A stretch of 55,054 bases of DNA from assembly GCA_003141525.1 (NCBI GenBank), contig PLML01000092.1, positions 37,380 through 92,433 on the forward strand, given 5' to 3'. The DNA is from Bacteroidales bacterium (lineage in GTDB: Bacteria; Bacteroidota; Bacteroidia; Bacteroidales; VadinHA17). Positions 37,970-47,631 of the stretch are shown in pieces. The translations under genes were made by a program, and so were the position numbers. Each line of letters opens with the position of its first letter. Position 1 is the first letter of the stretch. Below the pieces are notes generated by a model. That model was given only the letters and a program-made list of their open reading frames with translations. It had not been told where the DNA came from and made no database searches.

Positions 37970-38899
37970 CTAATCCTGAACACACCTGACCGATGCACCC
38001 CACTCAATGTAGTATGCCCCTCTTGTGATATCAGGACCGTTTATTGTAAAGACCCGAAAGATGGCTTTATCTGAAGAACTCCGGGTTGAGGTCCAGAACA
38101 CACTCTCTTCTCCATTATTTAAAAATGTGGCTGAATCTCCGCGATAGCCACCCGGAAGAAATGTTAATACATTCTCAATATCTCTACCTCCCAGGTAAGT
38201 GTCGAGAATTGTCCATTCATCATCACCAGGTACGTGCCAGCCGGAAGGACAAAGCTTCATAGTATTTACTGTATACCAATTATATAACGCTCCATAAGTA
38301 TTCTTATTGAATTCATCATTATCGTACCAACAATAGCCGGGTGCAGAAAGGAAATTCCATATTCTGTAACATTTTGCAATTGGAATATCGGTACCATCAT
38401 TAAGGATAGTAGTTCTCATATTTTCCGTTGTCCAGATCTGAGATCCGATGCCAATAGTTTGATACACATTCTTTTCTATATCCGTCACTGTTCCTTTTTC
38501 TCCGGAATGATCCTCAGGTGTCGTAAAGGACAATTCATTGCCATAACCTGTTCCTGCTTTGTTTGTTGCATAAGCCCTCACAAAATAGGTAATATTTGCT
38601 AATAACCCCGTAAGGTTACTTGTAAAACCAGAAGAGTTGAGTAAGATTATCTCGGTGGTTTTGTTATCTGAAATTAAAGGCAGTTGAATTTTGCTCCAAC
38701 ACATACCTTTTTCTAATATTTCTGAGCTGCCCTTAAATGTAACAGTTCCACTACAAGAAGCAGATACGGGTGTAATTATTGCTACTTCGATTGTACTAAC
38801 TTCAGGAATTGAGTTGACATTATCTTTTTTACAACTGGTCACAATTATTATAAATGCTCCCATTGTAACAATCAGATAAAAACAAAGTCTTTTTTCCAT
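37970..38899 (-). CDS. FISUMP-domain lipoprotein
   Basis: Lipobox IIVTSCKK; Ig-like repeat; IGIGSQIWTTENMRTTILNDGTDIP..YGALYNWYTVNTMKLCPSGWHVPGDDEWTIL; C-terminal GASVRCVQD. Confidence 0.88.
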   Translation of the reverse strand: MEKRLCFYLIVTMGAFIIIVTSCKKDNVNSIPEVSTIEVAIITPVSASCSGTVTFKGSSEILEKGMCWSKIQLPLISDNKTTEIILLNSSGFTSNLTGLLANITYFVRAYATNKAGTGYGNELSFTTPEDHSGEKGTVTDIEKNVYQTIGIGSQIWTTENMRTTILNDGTDIPIAKCYRIWNFLSAPGYCWYDNDEFNKNTYGALYNWYTVNTMKLCPSGWHVPGDDEWTILDTYLGGRDIENVLTFLPGGYRGDSATFLNNGEESVFWTSTRSSSDKAIFRVFTINGPDITRGAYYIEWGASVRCVQD

Positions 38900-38938
38900 A
38901 CGTATTTATAATTTTCTTTAAAGACCGGAATACCTTTA

Positions 38939-40012
38939 TCAACAGCATCTTAGTACTAGAGGATTCTCCGGTATTCCAATATCTTCTCCATTCCGTCCTT
39001 TGTATTTTTTCCCAGAGTCGTAGATTATTCCCAATTTGTCAAGTAAAGGTTCAACTGCCACCTGATGAGTCTGCAAACCTATATCCCATGGATTATAACC
39101 TAAAAGTAGTCCTGCCAATTCTTCATAGGTCAATACCGGAATTCCATAACCATTTTCACCATAAGTTTTGCTTTTCATTTCGGCAATTACATATTGCCAC
39201 CGGTCGAGAAAAAAGGTGCAGCCTGGGCAGTTGGCAATTATAAGATCGGGTTTAAAAGGCTGCATCGAATCGAATTTCTTTTTTGAATTAGTGACAGAGT
39301 AAGATCTGTTCGATTTCAGCAGGTATTGCCTGAACCCGAATCCACAGCAATGGCGTCGTTCGGGATAGTCCACTTGCTTTCCTCCCCATTCGTCAATTAA
39401 GCCAGCCAGCACATAAGGATATTCAGCGCCTCCGATACCTTCTTGTGGAAAAATCTTAGCATAATGACAGCCAATATGATCAACAACTTTAATAGGTTCT
39501 TCGCTATTTTGATTAATCAACCTGAATTTTGCTTTTGCTGCAATCTCTTTACGGAATTTGTAAATAATATCGCTTGCATGAACAAGGTTTTTTGGTATTT
39601 CAAATGTTTTGCCGGTGGCCCGTTTTAATGCAACACGTGTTTTTTGTTCTGTTTCCGGGAAATGATTCCAGGTATCCATTACCTCAACATAAATACCAAA
39701 TGAGGTAACGCACGATGCAATAAAATTTTCATACCCGGCTTCGTTCATCAGGGAAAATTGGCGAGCTACCACGGTCATAATTGTTTCGAAAGGAATAATA
39801 CCCGAATGGTAGGCAATACCCGTACAGGTTGTCTGTCTTGCATCGTCATAAATATCTTTCTCCAGTTCATTTCTAAGGATATTCAAATACAGATTTTCCG
39901 CTGCCGGGAAGAAATTCTGCCTGATGCAACTGCGTGCAAAATAATAATGATCATCAGCTATCTCTTTCTGGTATGCTGCCCAGATTTCATTTTTCCTTGT
40001 CTTCATGAACAA
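38939..40012 (-). CDS. HdrB-like heterodisulfide reductase subunit (CCG domain)
   Basis: DHIGCHYAKIFP ... RRHCCGFGFRQYLL ... NCPGCTFFLDRW; N-terminal CCG motif degenerate. Confidence 0.87.
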   Translation of the reverse strand: MFMKTRKNEIWAAYQKEIADDHYYFARSCIRQNFFPAAENLYLNILRNELEKDIYDDARQTTCTGIAYHSGIIPFETIMTVVARQFSLMNEAGYENFIASCVTSFGIYVEVMDTWNHFPETEQKTRVALKRATGKTFEIPKNLVHASDIIYKFRKEIAAKAKFRLINQNSEEPIKVVDHIGCHYAKIFPQEGIGGAEYPYVLAGLIDEWGGKQVDYPERRHCCGFGFRQYLLKSNRSYSVTNSKKKFDSMQPFKPDLIIANCPGCTFFLDRWQYVIAEMKSKTYGENGYGIPVLTYEELAGLLLGYNPWDIGLQTHQVAVEPLLDKLGIIYDSGKKYKGRNGEDIGIPENPLVLRCC

Positions 40013-40041
40013 ATTTATTTATTAAGCAGCAAATGTGGTAG

Positions 40042-40728
40042 TTATTTGTTATACAGATATTTAAAATAATCATCATTCCCATCATTAAATTCAATGTTTA
40101 GTTCTTTTGCCTTGCCAGAAGAATATTTTTCGATCTTTTCAAACCGTTGGGTTGCACCGGTTTCATCAAATATCTTTTTAAGATCATTAAGCGATTCCTG
40201 AGATATATTGCGAAGTGTCCCGGATTGTTCTTTATTATAGCTTGTTCCAAGACGTTCCAGTATTGACTCCTTGTTTTGTCTTAACCAATCCCATATAGGC
40301 CCCTGTTCCGGATACATTTCAGTATCAATTTCATCAATAAATACACAATAACCATATTTCAAAATATGTTCTCCCACAATCCGTTTAACAGCCAATTGTT
40401 TTCTTCCCTGTTGACTCTCAATAAAAAAGCCTGTTTCAATAGATAATGCCCGTAATGCCTGAATAATATAACAGGGTGTATTTCCACGAGGACATCGTGT
40501 TTTACATGAAAGGCATTCACCACACATCCATATTGTATCGCTCTTAAGCAACTTTTCCAGCTCAGCTTCATCTTTTTGTTGTACAATATTGACAACTATA
40601 CGCGGGTCGTAATCGCTCACTTCAGCAGCAGGGCATATTGCAGTGCAAACTCCGCAGTTGAAACAAGATTTCAACCCTTCAAGGTAGCGGACATCTTTCT
40701 CAAGTTCTTTGTACAAATCTTTCATCAT
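40042..40728 (-). CDS. HdrC-like 4Fe-4S subunit
   Basis: CFNCGVCTAICPAAEVSDYDPR and CGECLSCKTRCPRG. Confidence 0.9.
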   Translation of the reverse strand: MMKDLYKELEKDVRYLEGLKSCFNCGVCTAICPAAEVSDYDPRIVVNIVQQKDEAELEKLLKSDTIWMCGECLSCKTRCPRGNTPCYIIQALRALSIETGFFIESQQGRKQLAVKRIVGEHILKYGYCVFIDEIDTEMYPEQGPIWDWLRQNKESILERLGTSYNKEQSGTLRNISQESLNDLKKIFDETGATQRFEKIEKYSSGKAKELNIEFNDGNDDYFKYLYNK

Positions 40729-41873
40729 TTCTTATACGCTGCATTCTGTAAATTTGATAAATACACTGCAAAAGGTCGGTAGGCAAGGTGTGCCCATTTA
40801 GAGAATGGCACTTCAATCATCAGCATTGGAACCAGGATCATAAAATGAATTACATAGACATAATAAGTCGCATATGGAAGTCCTGATATCCTGAAAATAT
40901 GTACAAGTATGCCTGTAATAACGGTTCCTGAAAGAAGAAAAAGGAAGGTCCAGTCAGTGAAATGTGTGTGTTTGTTGTTCTCCTGGTCTCTTTTTATTCT
41001 TCCATAAACGAAAAATATCAGTCCAAAAGAAAGTCCAAAAGTGGCATAATATCCAAAAATCCTTTGAGGATGCCACCAGGGATGAATAAAATCTGTCTGA
41101 AACCATTCAAGAAATACCACGATCATTGTAAATAATAACACATAACCTGACATTAGCAACCAGTGAGATATCCAATAGGGACTTGCTTTTATATTAAGCC
41201 TCCCAAGTCTTGTTTTCCGATTGCTTTTAGTGAACCGCCATTGTGTTACGAAATGAAAAATAAGCTTCCAGAACTGTGTAAAGTAAAGCTTTAAGGGCAC
41301 TCTAATTTTCTTTTCACCATGAAAAACCATTAAATACATCCTTAAAATATTGGATATCAGGAAAAAAGACAGAATGCCTGCCATAATCCAGTCTCCTATT
41401 TCTATTTGTTTCCATGGAGCAAAGGTATTGAGCTTAACACCTCCCTGAGCAGTAAGTTCTGTGGTCATTGGTCCATGGAATAATATGAAAAGCACAAGCA
41501 CCATGGCTGCCAAAAATCCGATGGCTGCAAGTTCCCATGCCTTTGAAGTATAGAATTTCCGGGAAAGTCCAGTCCAGTCATATTTTGAGGTCTGCCATCG
41601 GCGCAGTGACATCATCAGTTCTCCGGGTTGTGCATCTCTGGGGCATGAACTGCTGCATTCACCGCAATAGTAACATAACCAGGGATCCAATGAAATTTGA
41701 ATCTCATTATCAAGACCAAGTACACTGTATCTCACCATTTTCCTGGGGAATGAATTTTCTTCATCCGACATTGCACAAACCGCGGTGCATGTACCACAGT
41801 TATAGCATGCGTTCATGTCAAATGCACCATATTTTTTTAATATCTCAGAAAATCCAGGATTTAATTCAGGCAT
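40725..41873 (-). CDS. QmoC-like membrane subunit (HdrC 4Fe-4S domain fused to HdrE/NarI-type membrane domain)
   Basis: CYNCGTCTAVCAMSDEENSFPRKMVRYSVLG, CYYCGECSSSCPRDAQPGELMMSLRRW, then multiple TM helices with conserved His. Confidence 0.88.
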   Translation of the reverse strand: MPELNPGFSEILKKYGAFDMNACYNCGTCTAVCAMSDEENSFPRKMVRYSVLGLDNEIQISLDPWLCYYCGECSSSCPRDAQPGELMMSLRRWQTSKYDWTGLSRKFYTSKAWELAAIGFLAAMVLVLFILFHGPMTTELTAQGGVKLNTFAPWKQIEIGDWIMAGILSFFLISNILRMYLMVFHGEKKIRVPLKLYFTQFWKLIFHFVTQWRFTKSNRKTRLGRLNIKASPYWISHWLLMSGYVLLFTMIVVFLEWFQTDFIHPWWHPQRIFGYYATFGLSFGLIFFVYGRIKRDQENNKHTHFTDWTFLFLLSGTVITGILVHIFRISGLPYATYYVYVIHFMILVPMLMIEVPFSKWAHLAYRPFAVYLSNLQNAAYKK

Positions 41874-41884
41874 CTCAATTTTTA

Positions 41885-44161
41885 TTAATCGTTCTTTGCA
41901 TAAAGCAACTCTTGATGGACAACTGAATGATTCAACGCATAAGTATAATATTCGTCTTCATTAATAAAGTTTGTGTCCGATACATAACCATATTTTCGCA
42001 ACGACATCAGAAGATAAGTGACCTCTTTGGAAGGGAGGCTTATTTCCGCGGCAATTTCAGGAATTGATTTCGGTTCGGTCTCCAGTGCCTTTAAAATCTT
42101 TTTACTATTATCATCAAGTTTTTCCACTTTTAAATCCCACTCAGCATCTTGCTTTTTGATTCCTGATTTCTGCTCATCCGCAACATTTTGTTCTTTAAAT
42201 ACCACTTCTTCAGAAATGGCATCAATCATTGATTCGATCTCGCTGTTCGTATAACCAAGCAACTCAATTGCATCTTCATGGCAAGAAGGAAGGCAGGCAC
42301 CACAACCTTTGCATGCTGCGTTAACAATTCCTGCAATAGTTTTTCCTTCAGACAATGCTTTTACTACTGCCCCAAACGTGCAAATCTCTTCGCATTTGCC
42401 ACACCAGGTGCATTTTTCTTTATCTATTATTGCCAGGTTTGGTTCAAGCGTTATTGTTCCCTTGCTTATAAGTGAACTTGCCTTTGCTGCAGCAGCAAGA
42501 GAGGAAGTCATGGTCTCCGTGATATTCCTGGGACTCTGGCATGCTCCTCCGATAAATATCCCATCCATCACTGTTTCAACCGGCCTTAGTTTCGGATGAA
42601 TTTCATTAAAGAATTTGTCGGATCCTTGCGGAATCTTCAACACCTGTTTTAAGCTATCATTATTCCTGGCAACCATTCCCGTTACGAGTACTACCAGATC
42701 AGAATTGATAACTATTTCCATATTCTCCGTCAGGATGTCATTTAATCTGACTTCCAATTTCTCGTTAGACATTTGAACTACAGGATTTTTGCCTTCTTCA
42801 AACTGGAGGAAAATATTACCTTTTCTTGAAGCTTCATCATATAAAACTTCCTGCTTCCCATAAGTCCTGATACCTTTATGCAAATGGAAAGTTTTAATAT
42901 CGCTGTATTTATCACACAGTTTGAGTGATGCATGAATTGCCGCAGTACAGCAATAGCGTGAGCAATATGTCCTTTCTCCTGAAGGTTGTCTGCTACCTAC
43001 ACAATAGATGAAGGCAATATTTCTTATTTTTCTATTCTTCCAAACCAAGTCATCAGGATTTAATTCAATAAGCCTTTCCAGTTGCTGAAGTGTGATCACT
43101 TCTTTAATTTCCCCATAGCCAAATTCGCTTTTCATGGGTTCATATGCGTCATATCCTGTATTGACAAGAATTGCTCCTGCATTGACAGATATCTTTTCAG
43201 GTTTTTGATCAAGGTCTATACTGCCTATGCAAATATCGGCGCATTTTCCGCACCTGTTGCAAACCGACATATCAACAGCAGGTCTGCCTGGCAAGGAATT
43301 TTGATTATGTTTATACAAAGCTTTCCGCTCTGTAAGTCCGAAATTAAATTCATCAGGAAGAGAAACCGGACAAACATTGATTGAGTCCATAAATTCTTTT
43401 TCTGAAACATCTCCCTTTACATACCGTGGTTCGACATTTATGACGATTTCAAAATTTCCCACATTCCCCTTCATTCCAGCTATCTGAGTTCCTGTAAAAA
43501 GGGTTATGTTTGATCTTTTCTTGATCTCACGGAATAACTTTCCAACTATTTCATTACCGGTGGAGTTGCCTTGAAAAACCTTTCCCAATTGGGCAACGTG
43601 TCCGCCTATAAAATGATCCCTTTCAATAAGATAAACCTGAGTACCCATGTCAGCAAGTTCAATTGAAGCTCTCATCCCTGAAATGCCTGCTCCAACTACA
43701 ACAGAGGTATTTACAGTCTCCATTTCAATAGATTTAAGGTCCCTGAACCTGCGTGCTTTTTCAATCCCGGCAATAACTAATTTAATTGCTTTGCGGGTAG
43801 CCTCTGCAGGTTTATCGGAATGTGCCCAAGAGCTTTGTTCTCTTATATTAACCTGGATATAATTGTACGGATTCAATCCAGCACGACGGGCGACATCCCT
43901 GAAAGTCATCAGGTGAAGTTTTGGAGAACATGAGGCAACCACTATGGCATCAAGGTTTTTTTCTTTAATATCTTCCACCATACTTATTTGTGAAGCATCG
44001 GAGCATGTAAACATTGTTGTTTTAACCAGGCTTACTCCTGGATGGTCATTGATGACATTTTTTACTGCTTCGACATTTACATAGTCGGAGATGTTCCCTC
44101 CGCAATGACAGATATAAACTCCCACTCTGTGCTTTCTTATATCTTCTTTTGTCCCGTTCAT
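41885..44161 (-). CDS. HdrA-like FAD/4Fe-4S subunit with C-terminal winged-helix-like extension
   Basis: VGVYICHCGGNISDYV, FTCSDASQISMVEDI, VVVGAGISGMRASIELADMG, two ferredoxin motifs; C-terminal SKKILKALETEPKSIPEIAAEISLPSKEVTYLLMSLRKYGYV. Confidence 0.9.
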   Translation of the reverse strand: MNGTKEDIRKHRVGVYICHCGGNISDYVNVEAVKNVINDHPGVSLVKTTMFTCSDASQISMVEDIKEKNLDAIVVASCSPKLHLMTFRDVARRAGLNPYNYIQVNIREQSSWAHSDKPAEATRKAIKLVIAGIEKARRFRDLKSIEMETVNTSVVVGAGISGMRASIELADMGTQVYLIERDHFIGGHVAQLGKVFQGNSTGNEIVGKLFREIKKRSNITLFTGTQIAGMKGNVGNFEIVINVEPRYVKGDVSEKEFMDSINVCPVSLPDEFNFGLTERKALYKHNQNSLPGRPAVDMSVCNRCGKCADICIGSIDLDQKPEKISVNAGAILVNTGYDAYEPMKSEFGYGEIKEVITLQQLERLIELNPDDLVWKNRKIRNIAFIYCVGSRQPSGERTYCSRYCCTAAIHASLKLCDKYSDIKTFHLHKGIRTYGKQEVLYDEASRKGNIFLQFEEGKNPVVQMSNEKLEVRLNDILTENMEIVINSDLVVLVTGMVARNNDSLKQVLKIPQGSDKFFNEIHPKLRPVETVMDGIFIGGACQSPRNITETMTSSLAAAAKASSLISKGTITLEPNLAIIDKEKCTWCGKCEEICTFGAVVKALSEGKTIAGIVNAACKGCGACLPSCHEDAIELLGYTNSEIESMIDAISEEVVFKEQNVADEQKSGIKKQDAEWDLKVEKLDDNSKKILKALETEPKSIPEIAAEISLPSKEVTYLLMSLRKYGYVSDTNFINEDEYYTYALNHSVVHQELLYAKND

Positions 44162-46872
44162 GACAGACTTTTTAGATAGCTGGCAACTTCAGCAGATGTA
44201 CATCCTGCAGAAAGAATTGTATCAGGAATATCTTTTGGTCCGGATGCACTGCCAGAAACAAAAACCCCTTCCATGCTTGTCTTTGAAGGACTTATAAATT
44301 CATCAGTTTGTTTTATAAAATTGAACTGGTCGAGTCCTAAAGGAATTCCATTGAACATTGTTGTTACGTCCATATTGGGCTGCACGCCAATAGCCAGGAC
44401 AACCAGGTCATGCTTAGCTTCTCTGATCTTACCTGATTTCAGATCCTCATATTTAAGCTTTAGATTGCAATCTTCTGTCTCTTCAATAGTTGCAATTTTC
44501 CCTTTTACAAATGCAACTCCCATTCCCTTTGCACGCTGGTAGAATTCTTCAAACCCTTTTCCGAAGGAGCGGATATCAATATAATAGATTGTGATATCTG
44601 CCAGGGGCAAAGCTCCCATAAGTAATTGACCTTGTTTAATAGAGTACATGCAACAAATCTGGGAACATACAAGATTATTTACTGTTCGGTCCCTGGAACC
44701 GGCGCAGAGAACATAGGCAACATTATCCGGTATTCTACCATCCGATGGCCGTAAGACAGTATTATAGGGTCGTGTAGGAGCCAGTTGCTTTTCCATACTA
44801 AGGGCAGAAATAACATTGGTAAATTGGCCACCCCCGTAACGTTTCAGTCTTTCCATGGGGAAAAGGTTAAATCCTGTTGCCATTACAACTGCTTTAGCAT
44901 GGACTTCAATTTTCTGATCCCTTTGTGAAAAATCTATTGAACCTGCCTGGCATATATTCTGACAAATATGACATTCCCTGCATGTTGCACAATCAAGGCA
45001 GAGTAACGCGCTTTCCCTGGCTTCTTCCTCTGAAAAGGTAAGTTCAATTTCAGCAGTGTCTTTTATACGTGCAATGGGATCACGTTCTTTTTTCCCGTTT
45101 CGCGGAACAGCATTTATGTAGGCTCTACTCAGGACATTTTTATGCGAAACGGCAGGAAGCCTTACATCATAATCTGCATCCATACTTTCCCCTTCAAGAT
45201 ATCTGTCGATATAAAAAGCGGCACGTTTACCCTGGCCAATTGCTTCTATGATTGAGGATGGACCTTTAACAACGTCGCCTCCGGCAAATACTCCTGGTCT
45301 TGAAGTCCGCAATGTCTTTGAATCAACTTTAATGGTTCCGTCTTCATTTAAATCCAACTCTTCATTAAAACCCTGAGTATCGGGATTTAATCCGATTGAT
45401 TGTATCACATAATCCACATTAATCTCATGCTCTGATCCTTCAATAAATTCAGGAGTTCTTCTACCGCTTTCATCAGGTTTGCCAAGTTTCAGGTTTTTAC
45501 ATCTCACCTTTTTCACCTGACCTTCTTCTCCGATAAATTGGACAGGAGATGTTAAATAGTTGATTCTGATGCCTTCACTTTCAGCTTCTTCAACTTCAAA
45601 GTCATAAGCTGGTATTTCGGCACGGCTTCTCCGGTAAGAAATAATAACTCTGGCAGCGCCCATTCTGACAGCTGCTCTTGCTGTATCCATGGCAACATTA
45701 CCTCCACCGCAAACAACAACTGTTTTGCCTGCAAAATCAAATTTCTCACCCTCATTGAAGGCTTTCAAAAAATTCAGGCAATTAAATACACCTTTAAGAT
45801 TATCTCCAGGGATATTCATACTTCTGGCTTTATGCGTCCCAATAGATAAATAAACCGAATCAAACCCAGAAGTTAATAATTCACCTGTACATAATATTTT
45901 CCGATTTACTTCATACTCCACACCTAGTGCAAGTATATTTTTTATATCCCTGTCAACAACGTCATTTGGAAGCCTGAAAGTTGGAATGGCTGACTTCAGC
46001 ATTCCTCCAAGTTCTTTTTCAGTTTCAAATATTTTTACGTCATATCCTTTTTTTGCAAGGAAATATGCTGCTGTCAATCCTGAAGGTCCGGAACCAATGA
46101 CTGCGATTTTTTTACCTTTCGTTTTTTGTGTTGGTTCGTACTGAGGTACTGGATATTTATTATAATAGTAATCTGTAAAAAAACGTTTTATCTTTCTGAT
46201 GTCTACAGAACTCTCTTTCTCTCCGCGTGTACATTCCTTTTCACATGGAGCATAACAGGCTCTTCCAAGAGAACCTGGTAGCGGGACATCCTCCATATGC
46301 AGGTTAAAAGCATCTTCAAACCTGCCATCCTTCACTAGTGAAATATATCCATGTGCTTTTACGCCCCCCGGACAGGTAGCAATACATGGTGAAGAGACTC
46401 CACCACGATCAATTACTGCAATTTTAGGGCTTGCTGTCGCAAAAGGAATATATGCTGTTTTTCTTGAAACCATGCCATAAGCAAACTGGTCGGGGATGAA
46501 AACAGGACATTTATCCTCACATTCCTTACAACCGGTACAGGTTGACTCGTTAACATATCTAGGATGTTTGATAACGCTGGCAATATATCCTTTCTCATTT
46601 TTATGAATATTTTCCGCTTCCGAATATGTAAGTACTTTAATATTTGGATGGCGACCTACTTCTGACATTTTTGGTGTAGTAATGCAGGCAGCACAATCGA
46701 GGGTCGGGAAGACCTTGCTCAACTGGATCATCTTTCCACCAATGGACAAATCTTTCTCAACAAGAATCACCCTATACCCCATATTTGCCAGGTTAAGGGA
46801 AGTCTCCTGTCCGGCAATCCCACCGCCAACAACCATAACGTCGCATTCTTTCTGTATTGGAATATTATCCAT
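44158..46872 (-). CDS. HdrA-like protein with embedded GltD/NfnB-type FAD-NAD(P) oxidoreductase domain
   Basis: HdrA start (VMVVGGGIAGQETSLNLANMG..LDCAACITTPKM) interrupted by GltD-like GSLGRACYAPCEKECTRG..IAVIGSGPSGLTAAYFLAKKGY..VVVCGGGNVAMDTARAAVRMGA..GVFAGGDVVKGPSSIIEAIGQGKRAA, then HdrA resumes. Confidence 0.88.
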   Translation of the reverse strand: MDNIPIQKECDVMVVGGGIAGQETSLNLANMGYRVILVEKDLSIGGKMIQLSKVFPTLDCAACITTPKMSEVGRHPNIKVLTYSEAENIHKNEKGYIASVIKHPRYVNESTCTGCKECEDKCPVFIPDQFAYGMVSRKTAYIPFATASPKIAVIDRGGVSSPCIATCPGGVKAHGYISLVKDGRFEDAFNLHMEDVPLPGSLGRACYAPCEKECTRGEKESSVDIRKIKRFFTDYYYNKYPVPQYEPTQKTKGKKIAVIGSGPSGLTAAYFLAKKGYDVKIFETEKELGGMLKSAIPTFRLPNDVVDRDIKNILALGVEYEVNRKILCTGELLTSGFDSVYLSIGTHKARSMNIPGDNLKGVFNCLNFLKAFNEGEKFDFAGKTVVVCGGGNVAMDTARAAVRMGAARVIISYRRSRAEIPAYDFEVEEAESEGIRINYLTSPVQFIGEEGQVKKVRCKNLKLGKPDESGRRTPEFIEGSEHEINVDYVIQSIGLNPDTQGFNEELDLNEDGTIKVDSKTLRTSRPGVFAGGDVVKGPSSIIEAIGQGKRAAFYIDRYLEGESMDADYDVRLPAVSHKNVLSRAYINAVPRNGKKERDPIARIKDTAEIELTFSEEEARESALLCLDCATCRECHICQNICQAGSIDFSQRDQKIEVHAKAVVMATGFNLFPMERLKRYGGGQFTNVISALSMEKQLAPTRPYNTVLRPSDGRIPDNVAYVLCAGSRDRTVNNLVCSQICCMYSIKQGQLLMGALPLADITIYYIDIRSFGKGFEEFYQRAKGMGVAFVKGKIATIEETEDCNLKLKYEDLKSGKIREAKHDLVVLAIGVQPNMDVTTMFNGIPLGLDQFNFIKQTDEFISPSKTSMEGVFVSGSASGPKDIPDTILSAGCTSAEVASYLKSLS

Positions 46873-46899
46873 ATCAAAATTTAAAGTAAATTAACACAC

Positions 46900-47325
46900 T
46901 TATTCAGTTCTCAGTTCATTTTGTATGCTTCCCATTTCCGTTAGTGAATTCATAAAAGCTTTCATGTGACTTACAAAAGGGTCAGCACATACTGAACAGA
47001 TTGCTGCCATTTTAATTCTTGCAACATTAATTCCTTCAATTTTCATCGCTTCCTGTGCAGATTTAATTGTTACAGATGTAATATCGGAACAATCAGAGCG
47101 ATATGCGCAATCCGTGCCATCGCTGGCAATAAATACACCATCAATACCTCTTTTTAGTGCATGTAAAATCCACCTGGGTTTTATACTGCTGGTACAGGGG
47201 ACCGTAATGTTGTAAACTGAAGGAGGATAATGTTTCTTCAACAATCCGGCAAGATCAATTGCCGGATCTGAAATTCTCTCCGAAGAAAACACCAGTATCT
47301 TTGGTACAAATTGTACATCAGCCAT
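46900..47325 (-). CDS. MvhD/HdrA-associated hydrogenase iron-sulfur subunit D family protein
   Basis: VPCTSSIKPRWILHALKRGIDGVFIASDGTDCAYRSDCSDITSVTIKSAQEAMKIEGINVARIKMAAICS. Confidence 0.8.
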   Translation of the reverse strand: MADVQFVPKILVFSSERISDPAIDLAGLLKKHYPPSVYNITVPCTSSIKPRWILHALKRGIDGVFIASDGTDCAYRSDCSDITSVTIKSAQEAMKIEGINVARIKMAAICSVCADPFVSHMKAFMNSLTEMGSIQNELRTE

Positions 47326-47336
47326 TTTTTGCTTGT

Positions 47337-47588
47337 CTATTTCTTCAGATAAATAGTAAAATAGCCTGATTCTTCAAAATCACCAAGATATTGATAACCC
47401 CTTTTTTCCGCCCACCTGGGGACGTCCTTCTTTGTTCCTTCATCTGATGAAAGAATTTCCATAATTCCTCCGTCAGGAACATCAGCTATGGCCTGTTTTA
47501 CCGCCAGAAGAGGTCCGGGACAAGCAGTTCCGCGGGCATCTACTACTTTATCTGCTTTCAGTTTTTTAAGTTCTTCAGTTGTCATCAT
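47337..47588 (-). CDS. TusA/SirA-like sulfurtransferase
   Basis: ADKVVDARGTACPGPLLAVKQAIADVPDGGIMEILSSDEGTKKDVPRWAEKRGYQYLG (CPxP motif). Confidence 0.92.
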   Translation of the reverse strand: MMTTEELKKLKADKVVDARGTACPGPLLAVKQAIADVPDGGIMEILSSDEGTKKDVPRWAEKRGYQYLGDFEESGYFTIYLKK

Positions 47589-47631
47589 TTTCTTGTTTAT
47601 AAATCATTTCTGAGTCTTGTAGTGACTAATT

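Noticed and set aside
40725-47325. Calling the Hdr cluster a bona fide QmoABC or methanogen HdrABC
   Set aside because: No AprAB/sat partner in the window and subunit composition (TusA, DsrE, GltD-inserted HdrA, degenerate HdrB) does not match either; kept as Hdr/Qmo-like.
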